Shown: positions 16,119-24,620, counted from the stretch's first letter. The stretch: 24,798 bases of DNA from JAWXTP01 sp044433415 (GCA_044433415.1 JAWXTP010000037.1:1-24798); one strand, 5' to 3'. Numbers and translations are program-made. Notes: generated from the letters alone by a model not told the origin.

Positions 16119-17657
16119 TTAAAATGGAGGAATACCGTGTTTTTTATCAGGACGAAGCACAGTCTTGTCTTTTGCAATATTTAAAGCATTTGCTACATAA
16201 CGGCGAGTTTCTTCTGGTGCAATAATAGCATCGATATATCCTTTAGAAGCAGCAACATAAGGGTTTGCAAACTTGTCTTTGTATTCTTGGATTTTGATTT
16301 GACGCATTGCGTTAGGATCTTCAGCTTCCATGATATCTTTTCTAAAGATAATGTTAGCAGCACCTTCTGGTCCCATAACTGCAATCTCAGCTTGTGGCCA
16401 TGCAAATACGAAATCAGCACGTAAGTGACGAGAACCCATAGCGATATAACCACCACCGTATGCTTTTCTTAGGATAACAGTAATTTTAGGAACTGTAGCT
16501 TCACTATAAGCATAAAGTAATTTAGCACCGTGACGAATCACGCCTGCATGCTCTTGATCTATACCTGGAAGGTAGCCTGGAAGGTCTTCAAGGGTTACAA
16601 TAGGAACATTAAATGAATCGCAGTAACGGATGAAACGAGCTGCTTTATCCGAAGAGTCACAGTCAAGTACACCAGCCATAACGATAGGTTGGTTAGCAAC
16701 AAAACCTACAGTTTCGCCTTGAATACGACCGAAACCTACAACGATGTTTCCAGCAAAAAGCTCCATAACTTCTACAAAATCACTATCATCAGCGATAGAT
16801 TTAATAACGTCACGAACGTCATAAGGTTTTGTAGCGTCTAAAGGAACAATAGTAGAAATGTTGTAATCTTTCTTAGGCTCACAGTTTTCAACAACTAACG
16901 ATTTGTTAGTGTTGTTCATTGGTATGTAAGAAAGAAGTTTTCTAATTTGGATGAAACAATCTTCTTCACTTTCAGCAAAGAAGTGAGCGTTACCAGTAAC
17001 TTCACTGTGAACACGTGCTCCACCAAGCTCTTCCATAGATATTTCTTCACCAAGAACAGTTTTGATTACCTCAGGGCCTGTGATAAACATTTTTGAAATG
17101 TTGTCAACAACAAAAACAAAGTCTGTTAAAGCAGGAGAGTAAGCAGCACCACCAGCACAAGGGCCTAAGATGATAGATATTTGTGGAATAACACCTGAAG
17201 CAAGAGTGTTACGGAAGAAAATTTCACCATAACCTGCTAAAGCGTTTACGCCTTCTTGAATACGAGCACCACCTGAGTCGTTTATACCGATTAATGGAAT
17301 TCTCATGTTAAGAGCGTAGTCCATAATCTTTGTAATTTTGCGCGCATGAGCGTGACCTAAAGATCCGCCTGCTACAGTAAAGTCTTGTGCAAAAATTGCC
17401 ACGCCAGAACCAAGAATAGTACCTGTACCGATGATAACACCGTCACCTGGTAGTTCTTTACCTGACATTCCGAAATCATGCGCATCGTGTTGAACAAAGA
17501 TGTCATATTCGTGGAACGAATTTTCATCTAAAAGTGCAATGATACGTTCACGTGCTGTCTTCTTACCCATTGCCCATTGTTTCTCAATAGCTTTCTTACC
17601 GCCACCGTGAAAGATTTTCTCTTTTCTTTTTTCTAAATCTGTAATTTTAGATTCCAT
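16119..17657 (-). CDS. mmdA: Biotin-dependent carboxyltransferase, methylmalonyl-CoA decarboxylase alpha / propionyl-CoA carboxylase beta type
   Basis: A 512-residue crotonase-fold carboxyltransferase that moves CO2 between an acyl-CoA and biotin. The N half carries GGSLGHAHARKI, the NDSGGARIQEGV oxyanion segment and GPCAGGAAYSPAL. The C half carries DLPGYLPG, RKAYGGGYIAMGS and the WPQAEIAVMGPEGA segment. This is the MmdA/PccB class; acetyl-CoA carboxylase beta subunits differ and bind zinc. The substrate is probably propionyl-/methylmalonyl-CoA, used in succinate-propionate fermentation. The membrane sodium-pump subunit expected for a decarboxylase and the biotin carboxylase expected for a carboxylase are both absent locally, so the reaction direction cannot be read from context. 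The next gene is its biotin carrier. Confidence 0.9.
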   Translation of the reverse strand: MESKITDLEKRKEKIFHGGGKKAIEKQWAMGKKTARERIIALLDENSFHEYDIFVQHDAHDFGMSGKELPGDGVIIGTGTILGSGVAIFAQDFTVAGGSLGHAHARKITKIMDYALNMRIPLIGINDSGGARIQEGVNALAGYGEIFFRNTLASGVIPQISIILGPCAGGAAYSPALTDFVFVVDNISKMFITGPEVIKTVLGEEISMEELGGARVHSEVTGNAHFFAESEEDCFIQIRKLLSYIPMNNTNKSLVVENCEPKKDYNISTIVPLDATKPYDVRDVIKSIADDSDFVEVMELFAGNIVVGFGRIQGETVGFVANQPIVMAGVLDCDSSDKAARFIRYCDSFNVPIVTLEDLPGYLPGIDQEHAGVIRHGAKLLYAYSEATVPKITVILRKAYGGGYIAMGSRHLRADFVFAWPQAEIAVMGPEGAANIIFRKDIMEAEDPNAMRQIKIQEYKDKFANPYVAASKGYIDAIIAPEETRRYVANALNIAKDKTVLRPDKKHGIPPF

Positions 17658-17853
17658 AATTTATAATTTTAGAAGTTTCCTACAGTCATTTTAGCAAAAT
17701 AAATTGCCAAAACACAGTTAAACTTTTTTGAATATGTGAAAGTGTATTTAGTAATATTTGAAATTTAACTAAATATTAGTAAATGCTTAATGTAAAATTC
17801 ATACGTAATTCACAACTCAAAGTACTGCACAATGATAATAAAAAAAATATGAA

Positions 17854-18675
17854 TTACAAAATATTGTTATAAAAATAACATTCTAATGGAATAGTTAAAT
17901 TTTTAACATCTAAACTACTCTTACTTAGAGCGTAAATAGTGCTACCAGAACCCGACATAGACACATAATCTGCACCTAAATCATATAGTGATTTTTTAAT
18001 ATTTTTGAGTTCAGGGTAACTGTTAAATGTATGATTTTCAAAGTCATTAATAAGTTTGTCTTTCCATTCTGAAACGTCAGTTTTAAGAATTTCTACAAGG
18101 TCAAATTCTGCTTTTTTAGGAATTATTCCGCTATAAGCGAACTTAGTACTTATACTTATGTTAGGTTTGATTAAAATAATGTGTAATCCCTTTAGGTCGA
18201 GCTCTAAATCTGTCAGGATTTCGCCCCTTCCTTCGCATAGTTTTATTTTGTTATTAACAAAAAAAACTGTGTCACTTCCAAGGGTTGCAGCCATCTCTTT
18301 TAGTTGATTTTCGCTAGCTCCACATTCGAACATTTCGTTAAGACCTTTCAACACAGCAGTAGCATCTGACGAGCCACTACCTAGTCCTGCACCAAAAGGC
18401 ACAGCTTTATGGAGGTGGATATTTACACCTTTAATATCAAAGTGTTTTTTAAATTCATTATATGCTTTAACACATAGGTTGTCTTCTGGTGCACAATCTA
18501 TTTCTATGCCCGAAGAGCTAAAGCCAACTTCGTTGTCGTCTCTATAAGTTATTTCGACTAGATCGCAACATTTCTCAACAGCCATCATCACGGTATAAAT
18601 TTCGTGATAGCCGTCTTCTCGTTTTTTTGTAATATTTAATCCTAAATTAACCTTACAAGGTGCTGTAAATACCAT
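17854..18675 (-). CDS. ispE: 4-diphosphocytidyl-2-C-methyl-D-erythritol kinase
   Basis: Phosphorylates CDP-methylerythritol at the 2-hydroxyl, a middle step of the MEP isoprenoid pathway. A 273-residue GHMP kinase. The N-terminus APCKVNLGLNI includes catalytic Lys8; the ATP loop PFGAGLGSGSSDA spans 93-105; catalytic Asp135 lies in LGSDTVFF; MSGSGSTIYAL is the third GHMP motif. DGYHE (21-25) is a family signature. It ends 196 bases before mmdA; the AT-rich gap suggests separate transcription. It is preceded by the META gene's terminator. Its product ultimately supplies dimethylallyl groups, the substrate type used by UbiX, though no direct link is implied. Confidence 0.97.
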   Translation of the reverse strand: MVFTAPCKVNLGLNITKKREDGYHEIYTVMMAVEKCCDLVEITYRDDNEVGFSSSGIEIDCAPEDNLCVKAYNEFKKHFDIKGVNIHLHKAVPFGAGLGSGSSDATAVLKGLNEMFECGASENQLKEMAATLGSDTVFFVNNKIKLCEGRGEILTDLELDLKGLHIILIKPNISISTKFAYSGIIPKKAEFDLVEILKTDVSEWKDKLINDFENHTFNSYPELKNIKKSLYDLGADYVSMSGSGSTIYALSKSSLDVKNLTIPLECYFYNNIL

Positions 18676-18762
18676 ATATATAAAAATTTAGCGTTGTTTG
18701 CAAGGTACTAATATTTATTTAAATACCAAATATAATTGCAAATAAAAGGTGTATAAAAGTAA

Positions 18763-18828
18763 AAAAACTTCTAATAACTGGGTTGATTTAGTTTCCTAAA
18801 TATTAATCACCAGTTATTAGAAGTTTTT
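18763..18828 (-). terminator. Long-stem terminator of the META lipoprotein gene
   Basis: A perfect 19-bp stem pairs 18763-18781 with 18810-18828, and TGATT (18784-18788) with AATCA (18805-18809) extends it after a mismatch. On the minus strand it starts a few bases after the META stop and ends in a run of seven Ts. The arm ACTTCTAATAACTGG echoes the dispersed hairpin family. Confidence 0.92.
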
Positions 18829-18832
18829 GTAA

Positions 18833-19273
18833 TTACTTAACTTCTGGAATAGCTTTAAAAATCATTACTACTTCTCCATTTGTTTGTAGTAATAATGCGT
18901 CTCCATCTATAGTAAATGAGTCAACCTCACTTATAGTTTTTAAGAAGTCATCCTCAAGTTGCATGTTCGGACACATAGCTTTTGTAGCGCCCATGTGGCC
19001 AAATTTAATTTTGTTTTGAGGTAGGATTTCATACCCCCCAAAGAAGTTGTTGCATTGAGCCCTCCCGTTCACTTGTTTATCCTCGTTATTAAAGCTCATT
19101 ACAAAAGAGTTACTGTCGTCTCTTGTGATTTTTTGATTGGAGTTAAGTTCTATTAATGTCCATGAGTTACTACTCAAAGTTAGAGGATTTTTAGATTTCT
19201 TTTTACAAGGGCAACAGGCCGTAAATGCGTAAATTGCGATTAATAAAATTGATAGAACGCCTAGCTTTTTCAT
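18833..19273 (-). CDS. META-domain (HslJ-like) lipoprotein
   Basis: A 146-residue lipoprotein. The signal peptide ends in lipobox FTAC with Cys20 modified, followed by CPCKKK. One META domain fills residues about 32-144: the WTLIELNS first strand, the conserved GRAQCNNFFGGYE near 72-84, a later MGATKAMCPNM with the cysteine usual in this family, and a final VVMIFK. The domain is shared with E. coli HslJ, where it is tied to heat shock and novobiocin tolerance, but its biochemical role is unknown. It should sit on the outer or inner membrane facing the periplasm. It is transcribed alone, between two hairpin terminators. Confidence 0.88.
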   Translation of the reverse strand: MKKLGVLSILLIAIYAFTACCPCKKKSKNPLTLSSNSWTLIELNSNQKITRDDSNSFVMSFNNEDKQVNGRAQCNNFFGGYEILPQNKIKFGHMGATKAMCPNMQLEDDFLKTISEVDSFTIDGDALLLQTNGEVVMIFKAIPEVK

Positions 19274-19328
19274 AGTAATTGTTTTTAATTGTTTTTAAAT
19301 TTCCCTATATATCAAATATTATACTAAA

Positions 19329-19356
19329 ATTAAAGGGAGCCGTGACTCCCTTTAAT
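19329..19356 (-). terminator. Terminator of the pyrE-SRPBCC operon
   Basis: ATTAAAGGGAG (19329-19339) pairs perfectly with CTCCCTTTAAT (19346-19356) around a six-base loop, and the minus strand continues into Ts. It starts 13 bases past the SRPBCC stop. Confidence 0.9.
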
Positions 19357-19369
19357 GCATTTTATCTTT

Positions 19370-19771
19370 CTAGATTTGATTAAACGCTGTAGCAATGCTC
19401 TCAGCCATTTGATCTAAACCTTTTTGAAGTTTTGAACCTATCATAGTTTTCATCATGAAATTAAGCTCAGCTTTTACAACTAATCTTAATCTAGTGTCAC
19501 AGTCAGCTACTTTTTTAAGCTGCACCCAGAAGAAAAATTCTAAAGGGAGGTCGTCTCCAGTAATTTTGATAACACTGTTAGGTGTACGTTCTATCATTTG
19601 TAACTTTACAGTAAAGCCCTGAGCCTTAAAGGAGCATTTGTCTACCGATGCTTCCCAGTTCTCTACTTTATCTCCTATCATGGGAGTAAAATTACTGAAA
19701 GATGATAGAGCCTCAAAAACTAAGAAATCAGGTTTTAATAACTGTACCTGTTTACTTGTGTACTCTGTCAT
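19370..19771 (-). CDS. SRPBCC/START-like family protein
   Basis: A 133-residue cytoplasmic protein with no signal peptide. Its layout, with an N-terminal strand (KQVQLLKPDFLVFEALSS), a beta sheet of about six strands in the middle and a long C-terminal amphipathic helix (MKTMIGSKLQKGLDQMAESI), is that of the SRPBCC (START/Bet v 1-like) ligand-binding fold. The ligand is unknown. It begins 6 bases after the pyrE stop, so the two are one operon, and the pyrE-SRPBCC pairing may be conserved in Bacteroidetes; I cannot confirm that here. A role in pyrimidine metabolism would be guesswork. Confidence 0.75.
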   Translation of the reverse strand: MTEYTSKQVQLLKPDFLVFEALSSFSNFTPMIGDKVENWEASVDKCSFKAQGFTVKLQMIERTPNSVIKITGDDLPLEFFFWVQLKKVADCDTRLRLVVKAELNFMMKTMIGSKLQKGLDQMAESIATAFNQI

Positions 19772-19777
19772 AAATAT

Positions 19778-20413
19778 TTATTTTTTCCATGTTTGTGGAG
19801 CTTTTCTCCACTCTTTTAGGGTTTGTACATCATTAGAGCTAACATATTCTTGTTCTGTAGCTACTTCTATTAACGTATTATAGTCGCTTAATGTTATAAG
19901 TTCACAATTTTTTTCTTTAAAGTTAGCTTCTGCATCTGGGAAGCCATAAGTGAAAATAGCAACCATACCTAGCACTTCACAACCTGCATCTCTAAGAGCA
20001 TCAACAGCTTTTAGTGAGCTGCCACCAGTTGAAACAAGGTCTTCGATAACAACAACTTTGTCGCCTTTTTTGTATTCACCTTCGATTTGGTTAGTCATAC
20101 CGTGGTTTTTCGCTGATGAACGAATATAAATAAATGGTTTTCCTAATTCTTCAGCAGTTAACACGCCACATGCAATTGCACCTGTAGCCACCCCTGCAAT
20201 GATATCAGCATCAGGGTATTTCTCAGATATAATTGTAGCAAAACTTTCATATACTTGCTTTCTAACAGCAGGATATGACAGTGTTTTACGATTATCACAG
20301 TAAATTGGAGAAAACCAACCTGAAGCCCATGTAAAATGATTTTCAGGACTTAATTTAATTGCTTTAATTTCAAGAAGACTTTTTGCGATGCCTTCTGCGA
20401 TAGAATTTGCCAT
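19778..20413 (-). CDS. pyrE: Orotate phosphoribosyltransferase
   Basis: Converts orotate and PRPP to OMP in de novo pyrimidine synthesis. A 211-residue enzyme starting at the MANSIAEGIAKSLLEIKAI methionine; the frame stays open 45 bases upstream, but that extension does not look like a PyrE N-terminus and would overlap the divergent Nudix promoter. Visible motifs are the FTWASGWFSPIYCDNR segment at about residues 27-42, the GVATGAIA loop near 75-82, and the PRPP-binding VVVIEDLVSTGGSS near 122-135. It is divergent from the Nudix gene and cotranscribed with the SRPBCC gene. OmpR- or PyrR-type control is not visible. Confidence 0.96.
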   Translation of the reverse strand: MANSIAEGIAKSLLEIKAIKLSPENHFTWASGWFSPIYCDNRKTLSYPAVRKQVYESFATIISEKYPDADIIAGVATGAIACGVLTAEELGKPFIYIRSSAKNHGMTNQIEGEYKKGDKVVVIEDLVSTGGSSLKAVDALRDAGCEVLGMVAIFTYGFPDAEANFKEKNCELITLSDYNTLIEVATEQEYVSSNDVQTLKEWRKAPQTWKK

Positions 20414-20439
20414 AATGTTATATTTTTTGATTATCTTTG
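20406..20439 (+). promoter_or_regulatory. Promoter of the Nudix-peptidase operon
   Basis: TTTG (20406-20409) and TATCTTTG (20432-20439) are 22 bases apart, a good though slightly long match to the Bacteroidetes consensus. The -33 box lies inside the first codons of pyrE. The short leader contains a hairpin, ACAACTC (20450-20456) with GAGTTGT (20462-20468), of unknown effect. Confidence 0.6.
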
Positions 20440-20498
20440 TTGAAATTTTACAACTCACTGAGAGTTGTTCTTTAGCTCATTTTTACATATTTACGATT

Positions 20499-21116
20499 AT
20501 GATTAAAGTATATTTCGAGAACAAAGTTATCATTTTTAATAATACCTCGGAAATAAAATGTGATAATTTCGTCACTTTTAATTGTGAGGACACTTACACT
20601 GTGCCTAAGAGAGAGGAGTTTTTAGCACTTCTAGACGGTTATAACGGGGCTTTAATAGTCTCAGAATCACCTAAAGAGACTTTGAAAATTTTCTCAAAAG
20701 ATTATAAAGAAGTGACAGCAGCAGGTGGCGTTGTGACAAATTCTGAGGATAAAATTTTGATGATTTATAGACATAATCGTTGGGATTTACCCAAAGGTAA
20801 AATAGAAAAAGGTGAGTATATAGAAGATTGTGCAGTTCGTGAAGTTACTGAGGAATGTTCTATAGAACCTTTGACTTTACAAGACAAGATTTGCTCTACT
20901 TTCCATATTTATTTCTTTAAAGAGAAATGGATAATTAAAGAAAGTCACTGGTATAAGATGCACTATACAGGAACACAAATTCCTCAACCACAAGTAGAGG
21001 AAGATATCACTAAAGCAGAATGGGTAAACCGCTGTGAAATAGAAGAAAGACTTAAAAACTCTTACTTTACAATAATAGACATCTTTCAAGAATATAACAA
21101 GATACAAAAAAACTAA
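20499..21116 (+). CDS. Nudix hydrolase
   Basis: A 205-residue hydrolase of nucleoside diphosphates linked to another moiety. The frame is open further upstream, but those codons overlap pyrE and lie before the predicted promoter, so the ATG of MIKVYFENKV is chosen. The Nudix box spans Gly100 to Ile122 (GKIEKGEYIED, then REVTEEC), with Arg114, Glu115, Glu118 and Glu119 all present. The usual last glycine is Ser121. About 75 residues of a separate N-terminal part (MIKVYFENKV to FSKDYKEV) precede the domain. The RWDLPKGKIE segment suggests a general house-cleaning type; the substrate is unknown. The S9 peptidase gene begins 14 bases later. Confidence 0.88.
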   Translation: MIKVYFENKVIIFNNTSEIKCDNFVTFNCEDTYTVPKREEFLALLDGYNGALIVSESPKETLKIFSKDYKEVTAAGGVVTNSEDKILMIYRHNRWDLPKGKIEKGEYIEDCAVREVTEECSIEPLTLQDKICSTFHIYFFKEKWIIKESHWYKMHYTGTQIPQPQVEEDITKAEWVNRCEIEERLKNSYFTIIDIFQEYNKIQKN

Positions 21117-21130
21117 TTAAATATAATAAC

Positions 21131-23218
21131 ATGAAAAAATCACTAATGGCATTGTTTTCATTTCTTACACTATTTTCGTGTAATAATGCAACAAAAAATG
21201 AGCCTGCATCTTTTGTCCCAAAAATGACAGATGCAGAAATTTCAGCAGGTATCCTTACTCCTGAGGTAATGTTGAAAATGAAGAGAGTTTCAGGTGCGAA
21301 CCTTTCTCCAGATAAAACTAAAGTACTTTATAGTATCAATGTTCAGGATGTTGAGAACAATAAAGGCTATACTAACCTTTTTGTTACAGACCTTACAGAC
21401 AATACTACTGTACAACTTACAAATACTAACGCAAGTCACGGTAACGCAATGTGGGTTAGCAATGACAAAATCAACTTCCTAAGCTCACGTGACGGAAGCC
21501 AGAAATTATGGACTGTAAATGTTGACGGTACAGGTTTAGCTCCTATTGCTGAGATAGATAAAGAGATTTCTGCTTTAAGCATTTCGCCTAAAGGTGATAA
21601 AGTATGGTTTACTAAACAAGTGAAAGTTGAGCAAACTAAAGAAGATATGCACCCAGATATGCCTAAATCAAATACTAAAATCTATGATGATTTGATGGTT
21701 CGCCACTGGGACTACTGGTTGGATGGTACTTATAGCCACCTTTTTGTTGCTGATTTCGACGGTAAAAATATCACTAACGCTGTAGATATTACAGAAGGTG
21801 AGGCTTCGGATGTTCCTATGGCTCCTTATTTTAGCACTTCTGATATTGCGTGGGGTAACACAGGTGAGAAAATTGCTTACTCAGCAAAAAAACTATCTGG
21901 TAAAGAATATGCTTTAAGCACAAACTCAGATATTTATATCTATGACCTTAAAACTGGTAAAACAGTAAACGTAACAGAAGGTGCTGTTGGTTATGACCGT
22001 AACCCTGTTTTCTCTAATGACGATTCTTTGATAGCTTATACTAGCATGGAGCGCTTTAGCAATGAGTCTGACAAAGAAAGACTTATGGTATTAGATTTCG
22101 CTACAGGTACTAAAACTTACCTTACTGCAAACTTTGATTATGATGCTTCAGATATTAACTGGGCTGATAACTCTACTATCTACTTCATATCTCCTATGAA
22201 GGCTCGTTACCAAATTTGTTCTGCAAATTATGTAGCTAACAAGGCTTCTGATATTAAAGTGTTAACAAGTGGTACTCAGGATTATACTTCTTTAGCTTTA
22301 GGTAATGGTGAGTTTATAGCTACAAAGACAACCCTAGATCGTCCTACAGATATCTTTAAAGTTAGCTTTGACGGTGTAGAGACAGCAGTTACAGACGCTA
22401 ATAAAGAAATTTACGATGTTATCAAACTTGGTAAAGTTGAAGAGCGTATGGTTAAAACTACAGATGGCAAAGATATGTTAACTTGGGTTGTTTATCCTCC
22501 AGATTTCGACCCTAACAAGAAATATCCTACACTTCTTTACTGTCAAGGTGGACCTCAAAGTGTGGTTTCTCAAAGATGGAGCTACCGTTGGAACTTACAG
22601 GTGTTTGCTTCTCAGGGGTATATCGTTGTAGCACCTAACCGTCGTGGACTTCCTTCATTTGGTCAAGAATGGTTAGACCAAATCTCTGGTGACTATAGTG
22701 GTCAAAATATTAAAGACTACCTTAGTGCAATTGATGATGTAGCTAAAGAAAGCTATGTTGATAATGACAGATTAGGTTGTGTGGGTGCTAGCTATGGCGG
22801 TTACTCAGCTTACTTCCTTGCAGGTAACCACCAAAAACGTTTTAAAGCATTTATCTCTCACTGTGGTATGTTTAATTTTGAAAGTTTCTATGGTTCTACA
22901 GAGGAGTTATGGTTCCCAAATAATGACCTGAAAGGTACTTATTGGAGTGAAGATCCTGTTGCTAAGCGTTCTTATGCTAACTCTCCTCACAAGTTTGTTA
23001 AAAATTGGGATTCTCCTATCTTAATTCTTGTAGGTCTTAAGGATTACCGTATTCCTTATACAGAAAGTTTACAAGCACATACTGCTGCACAACTTATGGG
23101 AGTTCCTTCTCGTTTAGTGGTGTTTGAAGATGAGGGTCACCAAGTTTTCAAACCACAAAATGCGATAGTATGGCATAGTGAATTCTTCAATTTCTTAGAT
23201 AAGTATTTAAAGAAATAA
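21131..23218 (+). CDS. S9 family (DPP5-like) dipeptidyl peptidase lipoprotein
   Basis: A 695-residue serine peptidase. The signal peptide ends in TLFSC, with Cys17 a likely lipid anchor. An eight-bladed-propeller-like region covers about residues 45-420 (repeats of the LFVTDL and IYIYDLKTGK kind), followed by the alpha/beta-hydrolase domain. The catalytic triad is Ser554 in GASYGGYS, Asp638 in GLKDYRIP and His670 in EDEGHQVF. The end resembles Porphyromonas DPP5, which releases N-terminal dipeptides with hydrophobic residues at P1; the exact specificity is inferred. It should act in the periplasm on imported peptides. It lies 14 bases after the Nudix gene and is followed by a clean terminator. 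Confidence 0.92.
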   Translation: MKKSLMALFSFLTLFSCNNATKNEPASFVPKMTDAEISAGILTPEVMLKMKRVSGANLSPDKTKVLYSINVQDVENNKGYTNLFVTDLTDNTTVQLTNTNASHGNAMWVSNDKINFLSSRDGSQKLWTVNVDGTGLAPIAEIDKEISALSISPKGDKVWFTKQVKVEQTKEDMHPDMPKSNTKIYDDLMVRHWDYWLDGTYSHLFVADFDGKNITNAVDITEGEASDVPMAPYFSTSDIAWGNTGEKIAYSAKKLSGKEYALSTNSDIYIYDLKTGKTVNVTEGAVGYDRNPVFSNDDSLIAYTSMERFSNESDKERLMVLDFATGTKTYLTANFDYDASDINWADNSTIYFISPMKARYQICSANYVANKASDIKVLTSGTQDYTSLALGNGEFIATKTTLDRPTDIFKVSFDGVETAVTDANKEIYDVIKLGKVEERMVKTTDGKDMLTWVVYPPDFDPNKKYPTLLYCQGGPQSVVSQRWSYRWNLQVFASQGYIVVAPNRRGLPSFGQEWLDQISGDYSGQNIKDYLSAIDDVAKESYVDNDRLGCVGASYGGYSAYFLAGNHQKRFKAFISHCGMFNFESFYGSTEELWFPNNDLKGTYWSEDPVAKRSYANSPHKFVKNWDSPILILVGLKDYRIPYTESLQAHTAAQLMGVPSRLVVFEDEGHQVFKPQNAIVWHSEFFNFLDKYLKK

Positions 23219-23232
23219 AGAAATAATATTAG

Positions 23233-23259
23233 AAAGGTCAACAGTATTTGTTGACCTTT
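23233..23259 (+). terminator. Terminator of the Nudix-peptidase operon
   Basis: AAAGGTCAACA (23233-23243) pairs perfectly with TGTTGACCTTT (23249-23259) around a five-base loop, then Ts. It lies 14 bases past the peptidase stop. A TTG at 23248, in frame with folC, falls inside it, which argues against that upstream start. Confidence 0.95.
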
Positions 23260-23277
23260 TTACTTAGCATAAATTTT

Positions 23278-24555
23278 ATGAGTAATTCAGCAATAGATTT
23301 TTTATTATCAATCCCGATGTTTCAGCAAATTGGGGCAGCAGCTTTAAATCCATCTTTAGATAAGATTACAGAAATTGACACTTTCCTAGGTCACCCTCAC
23401 CGTGAATTTAAAACTATTCATGTTGCAGGTACCAATGGCAAAGGTTCAGTATCACATATTCTGTGTTCTGTTTTAATGGCAGCAGGTTATAAAGTAGGTT
23501 TATATACTTCGCCTCATTTAAAGGCTTTTAATGAGCGTATTCGTATTAATGGAGAGGAAGTTGAGACAGCATTTATTGAGGATTTTGTTTCTAGATCGCG
23601 TGATTTAATAGAGGAATTGAAGCCTTCATTTTTTGAGGTGACTACCGCCTTGGCGTTTGATTATTTCAGAGCTCAAAAGGTTGATATTACAGTTATAGAA
23701 GTAGGCTTAGGGGGTTCTTTTGATGCAACAAATATTATAAACCCTATACTGTCTGTAATTACGAATATCTCTAAGGATCACACTTCTATCTTAGGCAACA
23801 CTCTTGCTGAGATAGCTGAGCAAAAGGCAGGGATAATAAAACAAAACGTACCAGTAGTGTTAGGAGAGTCAGATTCTCAGATATTACCTGTTTTTGAACG
23901 TATCTCAAAGGAGAAGGGTAGCAGTTTGACTGTTGCGGACAGCTGTTTTAGTGTTACAGACTCTAGGGTTATGTCAAACTGTAGATTTTTTGAGATTTCT
24001 TCTAACGAGGGTGAAAAGTTATCTTTGATTTGTGAACTTACAGGTGAGGCGCAGAAAAAGAACATCTTAACAATATGTGCTGCTTATGAGGTTCTTAAGG
24101 GGGAACTTAACCTGACATTATCTGACCTTCAAAGAGGGGTTGAAAAATGCTCTACAGCCACAAACCTAAAGGGGCGTTGGCAGACACTTTCTACTACACC
24201 TCTTACTATTTGTGACACGGCACATAATGAAGCAGGGATAAGAGAAGTTGTAAAACAACTGTCAGAGATACAGTATAATAAGTTATATATTGTGTTAGGA
24301 ATGGTTGCTGACAAGGATATAAATTCAGTTTTAGCATTATTCCCTAAGGAGGCTTATTATATTTTTACAAAAGCTCAAATTAGTAGAGCCTTAGACGAGG
24401 GTGAGTTAATGAAACTTGCTAATAATCATGGTCTTACAGGTGAAAGTTGTGGAGATACAGGGTCGGCTTTCGCTCGTGCAAAAGAGCTAGCGACAGTAGG
24501 TGATATGATATTTATAGGCGGTAGCAACTTTGTTGTAAGTGAATTTATGCTATAA
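23278..24555 (+). CDS. folC: Bifunctional folylpolyglutamate/dihydrofolate synthase
   Basis: Adds glutamate to dihydropteroate and to reduced folates, using ATP. A 425-residue Mur-ligase-family enzyme. The start is set at ATG 23278 (MSNSAIDFLLS); the frame stays open back to a TTG at 23248, which lies within the previous operon's terminator hairpin. The P-loop GTNGKGS spans residues 51-57; FEVTTALAFDYF, the EVGLGGSFDATN segment, ITNISKDHTSILGNT and DTAHNEAG are diagnostic. No promoter is obvious in the 18 bases between terminator and start, so some read-through from the peptidase operon may be needed. No other folate gene is adjacent. The rpmI promoter begins 2 bases after the stop. Confidence 0.95.
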   Translation: MSNSAIDFLLSIPMFQQIGAAALNPSLDKITEIDTFLGHPHREFKTIHVAGTNGKGSVSHILCSVLMAAGYKVGLYTSPHLKAFNERIRINGEEVETAFIEDFVSRSRDLIEELKPSFFEVTTALAFDYFRAQKVDITVIEVGLGGSFDATNIINPILSVITNISKDHTSILGNTLAEIAEQKAGIIKQNVPVVLGESDSQILPVFERISKEKGSSLTVADSCFSVTDSRVMSNCRFFEISSNEGEKLSLICELTGEAQKKNILTICAAYEVLKGELNLTLSDLQRGVEKCSTATNLKGRWQTLSTTPLTICDTAHNEAGIREVVKQLSEIQYNKLYIVLGMVADKDINSVLALFPKEAYYIFTKAQISRALDEGELMKLANNHGLTGESCGDTGSAFARAKELATVGDMIFIGGSNFVVSEFML

Positions 24556-24557
24556 AA

Positions 24558-24589
24558 TTTGGTTTATTACATTAAAATACGTATTTTTG
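24558..24589 (+). promoter_or_regulatory. Bacteroidetes-type promoter of rpmI
   Basis: TTTG (24558-24561) and TATTTTTG (24582-24589) are 20 bases apart, a near-ideal match to TTTG-N19-TAnnTTTG. Expected transcription starts about 26 bases before the rpmI ATG. Confidence 0.85.
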
Positions 24590-24620
24590 CGAACTGTTTA
24601 ACTAATTAATATTTACGACA

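Noticed and set aside
20414..20458. Longer PyrE N-terminus
   Set aside because: The extra 15 residues are Lys/Ile-rich and unlike PyrE, and they would cover the divergent promoter.
20388..20498. Upstream extension of the Nudix frame
   Set aside because: It overlaps the start of pyrE on the other strand, spans the predicted promoter, and the ATG at 20499 gives a sensible N-terminus.
23248..23277. TTG start giving a longer FolC
   Set aside because: The TTG lies inside the 23233-23259 terminator stem-loop; ATG 23278 gives a normal FolC N-terminus.
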